In this document: positions 29,892 through 32,074 of the stretch, one piece after another
Layout: each line of letters opens with the position of its first letter
Position numbering within the stretch: position 1 is the stretch's first letter
Origin: Bauldia sp.
GTDB lineage: Bacteria; Pseudomonadota; Alphaproteobacteria; Rhizobiales; Kaistiaceae
Direction: 5' to 3'
Assembly: GCA_020442065.1 (NCBI GenBank)
Contig: JAGRKZ010000095.1
Coordinates: 691-32,764 of the forward strand
DNA: 32,074 bases
Translations under genes and position numbers: made by a program
The notes under the pieces: generated by a model
The model's database searches: none
What the model saw: the letters and a program-made list of their open reading frames with translations, nothing else
Told to the model about the DNA's origin: nothing

Positions 29892-30788
29892 GTGGAGTCG
29901 AGAGGGGTCTCGGTTCTGTTGGTTCTTGCCGGTCTCGCCGGCGGCGCGGTTGCGTCCGGCGACGCGCTTGCCGCTCAGTGCGGCAAGGCGGCCTGGTACG
30001 ATCTCGACGGCCAGACCGCGAGCGGCGAGAGATCCAGCGGATCGGCACTGGCCGCCGCTCACCGCACCTTGCCGTTCGGCACCAAGGTGCGCGTCGACAA
30101 CCTCGCCAATGGCCGTTCGGTCGTGGTGCGGATCAATGACCGCGGACCGTTTGTCGGCGGCCGGGTGATCGACGTGACCCGCGCCGCGGCCGAGAAGCTC
30201 GGCATGATCAACTCCGGCATCGCCAAGGTCCGCGTGTCGGTGGTCGACGGCAACGCCCGTCTCGACGGATCGTGCGAGGACCCGGCGCCGCGCGTCATCA
30301 CCGCCGACGCTGTGGCCAAGGACGCTTCGAGAAACACCCCCGCCCCCGGGACCAGGCCCGCAACCACGGCCGACGGCAGCGTTTCGGACGAGGTGGCGGC
30401 GGCAACGCCGTCCCCGAACGAATCGAAACCGCCCGCGGCCGGGTCGGGCAAGGTTCTCGTCGCCACGGTCCAGTACGACGAGGGAACCGGCGATGCTGCG
30501 GCCGTTCCCACCCGGCAGCGGAGCGCCAGTCCTGCGGCAGGGTTCACCGAGGAGCAGCAGCTCGACGACCTCGAGGACGGCAAGATCGTGGCCGCCGCGG
30601 ATGTCGCGGTCGATATCCCCCTGCCCCGGCCGCGGCCGCCGATCTTCGACGACGCCCCGCCGACCTTCAACCGCACGCTGGCGCTTCGCTTCCTCGACGC
30701 CTTCGCGCCGAACGATTCGGGCATGGAACTGACCGTGCCGCTCGGCTATGCGCCGACCACGCCCCGCGGGGCGATCATCACCGAGTGA
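29892..30788 (+). CDS. rlpA: RlpA-like double-psi beta-barrel protein
   Basis: The 298-residue protein has a signal peptide (VSVLLVLAGLAGGAVASGDA) and an RlpA-type double-psi beta-barrel at about 30-118: AAWYDLDGQTASGERSSGSA, LAAAHRTLPFGTKVRVDNLA, NGRSVVVRINDRGPFVGGRV and IDVTRAAAEKLGM. RlpA proteins bind septal peptidoglycan and some cleave denuded glycan strands as lytic transglycosylases. The C-terminal 170 residues are low-complexity, Pro- and Ala-rich, with no SPOR domain, so septal targeting by SPOR is missing. There is a cysteine near the signal cleavage site (LAAQCGK), but it does not form a good lipobox. The GTG start follows CGAGGG closely; no better start is seen upstream. Confidence 0.85.
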   Translation: MESRGVSVLLVLAGLAGGAVASGDALAAQCGKAAWYDLDGQTASGERSSGSALAAAHRTLPFGTKVRVDNLANGRSVVVRINDRGPFVGGRVIDVTRAAAEKLGMINSGIAKVRVSVVDGNARLDGSCEDPAPRVITADAVAKDASRNTPAPGTRPATTADGSVSDEVAAATPSPNESKPPAAGSGKVLVATVQYDEGTGDAAAVPTRQRSASPAAGFTEEQQLDDLEDGKIVAAADVAVDIPLPRPRPPIFDDAPPTFNRTLALRFLDAFAPNDSGMELTVPLGYAPTTPRGAIITE

Positions 30789-30926
30789 GGCGGGGCGAAA
30801 GAGATTTCGTCTCGTAATCCCCGGATTCCCCCGCTTCCCGACAACCCGGCAGCTTTTGCTGCGCCAACGTCGTTGACCCCTCCCCGCGACTCGGCTTAGC
30901 GTCCGTCGAGCGTCACGTGATGGCGC

Positions 30927-30956
30927 GCCGCGGGGGCTCCGCTCCCCGGCAATTTT
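30927..30956 (+). terminator. Possible intrinsic terminator downstream of the rlpA-like gene
   Basis: GCC (30927-30929) and GGGG (30932-30935) pair with CCCC (30944-30947) and GGC (30948-30950), with a two-base bulge, followed by AATTTT. It lies about 140 bp after the rlpA stop. Smaller hairpins (GAGA/TCTC near 30812 and GCAGC/GCTGC near 30851) occur earlier in the same gene-free stretch. Confidence 0.45.
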
Positions 30957-30990
30957 CCAGCACAGCGTAGCGTTTGTCGGCTCGTTTCGG

Positions 30991-31004
30991 GCACGGTTCC
31001 GTGC
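30991..31004. promoter_or_regulatory. Palindrome GCACGG-TT-CCGTGC in the nrdJ upstream region
   Basis: Perfect 6 bp arms around TT, about 90 bp upstream of the NrdR boxes. It lies in the gene-free region 30789-31257 (469 bp), which also holds the terminator-like stem at 30927, the two NrdR boxes and a leader hairpin. No regulator can be assigned to it. Confidence 0.3.
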
Positions 31005-31090
31005 GCCTGAAATGCGTGGGTTTTGCGGGTCGCGGGCACAAAAAATTGGCGCGCAAATCCCTGAGGCGGGGTGACAAAGCCGTCCGGGTA

Positions 31091-31106
31091 ACACTATATT
31101 TAGTGT
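31091..31106. promoter_or_regulatory. NrdR box 1 upstream of nrdJ
   Basis: ACACTATATTTAGTGT matches the NrdR consensus acaCwAtATaTwGtgt almost completely. NrdR is the zinc-ribbon/ATP-cone repressor of ribonucleotide reductase genes. A second, weaker box begins 32 bp later, three helical turns away, which is the usual paired arrangement. Confidence 0.88.
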
Positions 31107-31122
31107 TCTCAGCGATGCTTTG

Positions 31123-31138
31123 ACACAATATCCGGGAA
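31123..31138. promoter_or_regulatory. NrdR box 2 (degenerate) upstream of nrdJ
   Basis: ACACAATATCCGGGAA keeps the left half of the NrdR consensus (ACACAATAT) and loses most of the right half. The start-to-start distance to box 1 is 32 bp, as expected for cooperative NrdR binding on one face of the helix. Confidence 0.65.
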
Positions 31139-31181
31139 CAACCGGATTTCCCGCAGGGACAGCGTCGGATTGGTGGCAGGT

Positions 31182-31210
31182 GCGCCGAATCTCTCTGGAG
31201 AGAATCGCGC
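31182..31210 (+). promoter_or_regulatory. Long leader hairpin before nrdJ
   Basis: GCGC, GA, TCTCT on the left pairs with AGAGA, TC, GCGC on the right around the loop CTGG, with one bulged C and one A/A mismatch. The hairpin ends 47 bases before the nrdJ ATG and has no T-tract. I see none of the conserved B12-box segments of a cobalamin riboswitch near it. Confidence 0.5.
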
Positions 31211-31257
31211 ACGGGGATGACGGGCGCGTGACAGCGCGGCTCAGGAGTGGGGACCAA

Positions 31258-32074
31258 ATGCGGATTGATCGGCGATACACCAAGGCTGGCGAAGGCGCGT
31301 ATGCCGGGATCGAGTTCCGGACGACCAAGAGCGAGATCAGGAACCCTGACGGCTCGGTCGTCTTCAAGCTCGACGGCATCGTCGTGCCCGCCGCCTGGAG
31401 CCAGGTCGCGAGCGACGTCCTCGCCCAGAAGTACTTCCGCAAGGCCGGCGTGCCGGCGCGGCTGAAGAAGTTCGAGGAGAACGACGTCCCCTCGTTCCTG
31501 TGGCGCTCGGTGCCGGACGAGGCCGCCCTCGCCGCCCTGCCCGAAACGGAGCGCACCAGGTCGGAGCACGATTCCCGCCAGGTCTTCGACCGGCTCGCCG
31601 GCACCTGGACCTACTGGGGCTGGAAGGGCGGCTACTTCGACCGCGAGCAGGACGCCGAGGCGTTCTTCGACGAGATGCGTTACATGCTCGCCACCCAGAA
31701 GGCCGCGCCGAACTCGCCGCAGTGGTTCAACACCGGCCTGCATTGGGCCTACGGCATCGACGGCCCCAGCCAGGGCCACTTCTACGTCGACTTCAAGACC
31801 GGCCAGCTCACCGCTTCGGAGACCGCCTACGAGCACCCGCAGCCGCATGCCTGCTTCATCCAGGGCATCGGCGACGACCTCGTCAACGAGGGCGGCATCA
31901 TGGACCTGTGGGTCCGCGAGGCGCGCCTGTTCAAGTACGGCTCCGGCACCGGCAGCAACTTCTCGCTGCTGCGCGGCGAGGGCGAGCGCCTGTCCGGCGG
32001 TGGCCGTTCCTCGGGCCTGATGTCGTTCCTCAAGATCGGCGACCGCGCTGCCGGCGCCATCAAGTCGGGCGGCA
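31258..32074 (+). CDS. nrdJ: Adenosylcobalamin-dependent (class II) ribonucleotide reductase, N-terminal part (partial)
   Basis: The frame is open from ATG 31258 to the end of the window, giving about 272 residues of a much longer protein. Class II reductases turn ribonucleotides into deoxyribonucleotides using adenosylcobalamin as the radical source, with or without oxygen. Recognisable segments are AWSQVASDVLAQKYFRKAGV, KAAPNSPQWFNTGLHWAYGI, PQPHACFIQGIGDDLVNEGG (first active-site cysteine) and ARLFKYGSGTGSNFSLLRG. An AGGAG at 31243-31247 precedes the start by ten bases. A pair of NrdR boxes upstream predicts repression when dNTP levels are adequate. Confidence 0.95.
   Translation, partial: MRIDRRYTKAGEGAYAGIEFRTTKSEIRNPDGSVVFKLDGIVVPAAWSQVASDVLAQKYFRKAGVPARLKKFEENDVPSFLWRSVPDEAALAALPETERTRSEHDSRQVFDRLAGTWTYWGWKGGYFDREQDAEAFFDEMRYMLATQKAAPNSPQWFNTGLHWAYGIDGPSQGHFYVDFKTGQLTASETAYEHPQPHACFIQGIGDDLVNEGGIMDLWVREARLFKYGSGTGSNFSLLRGEGERLSGGGRSSGLMSFLKIGDRAAGAIKSGG

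Noticed and set aside
31107..31257. Cobalamin riboswitch before nrdJ
   Set aside because: The conserved B12-box and paired core segments could not be found; only an unrelated hairpin is visible.
1..32074. CRISPR arrays, tRNA genes, insertion sequences or phage genes
   Set aside because: No regularly spaced direct repeats, tRNA cloverleaf with a GTTCGAATCC-like arm, terminal inverted repeats or transposase/integrase motifs were found. The only tandem repeats are RTX and propeller motifs at protein level.

Overview
The window is about 32 kb of GC-rich (roughly two-thirds G+C by eye), densely coded DNA. It looks like a chromosomal segment of an alphaproteobacterium, most likely Hyphomicrobiales (Rhizobiales). 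The reasons are the block coaD - cyclophilin - cyclophilin - queA - tgt, an HWE-family histidine kinase, a GGAAC-N17-CGTT (EcfG-type) promoter, several secreted RTX calcium-binding proteins, and a cobalamin-dependent ribonucleotide reductase. I see no tRNA, rRNA, CRISPR array, transposase or phage gene. The genus cannot be named from the sequence alone.

Region by region. (1) 1-3122: the end of a respiratory nitrate reductase operon, narH (partial)-narJ-narI-parvulin PPIase, with overlapping start and stop codons, followed by a 94-residue protein of unknown role. (2) 3239-4130: a cysteine-free AhpD/CMD-family protein and a small secreted DUF4864-like protein. (3) 4135-8446, minus strand: coaD, a small secreted protein, a periplasmic and a cytosolic cyclophilin, queA and tgt. 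The Tgt has lost three of the four usual zinc ligands. (4) 8701-10150: two very small secreted proteins, the second behind an EcfG-type promoter and followed by a strong terminator, then a DJ-1/PfpI protein. (5) 10403-12629: an NCS2-type permease with a degenerate ATPase-like tail, then a YjbQ-family protein.

(6) 12638-22163 is the most unusual part. A LuxR-type regulator diverges from an RTX protein gene across a perfect palindrome. Next come an alpha-oxoamine synthase and a translationally coupled GNAT-like protein, then a second RTX gene diverging from a second LuxR-type regulator, again across a perfect palindrome. This second regulator carries a LuxR-type helix-turn-helix at both ends. 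In both RTX genes the Shine-Dalgarno sequence lies in a hairpin that ends at the start codon. A triple-PAS HWE histidine kinase follows; it appears to lack any ATG/GTG/TTG start and probably begins at CTG.

(7) 22157-26823: gamma-glutamyltransferase lies downstream of a third RTX protein, which has seven propeller-like repeats and is preceded by a truncated paralogue. A secreted phytochelatin-synthase-like protease is transcribed divergently. The two enzymes could act together on extracytoplasmic glutathione. (8) 26834-29631: a GMC flavoprotein dehydrogenase with a 3Fe-4S-type cysteine motif, its Tat-exported small subunit, and an unrecognised secreted protein. (9) 29892-32074: an RlpA-like protein, then a long leader with a pair of NrdR boxes in front of the 5' part of nrdJ.

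Functions are inferred from motifs and remembered family features; no database search was run. The three RTX proteins have no type I exporter in this window, so export would depend on genes elsewhere.
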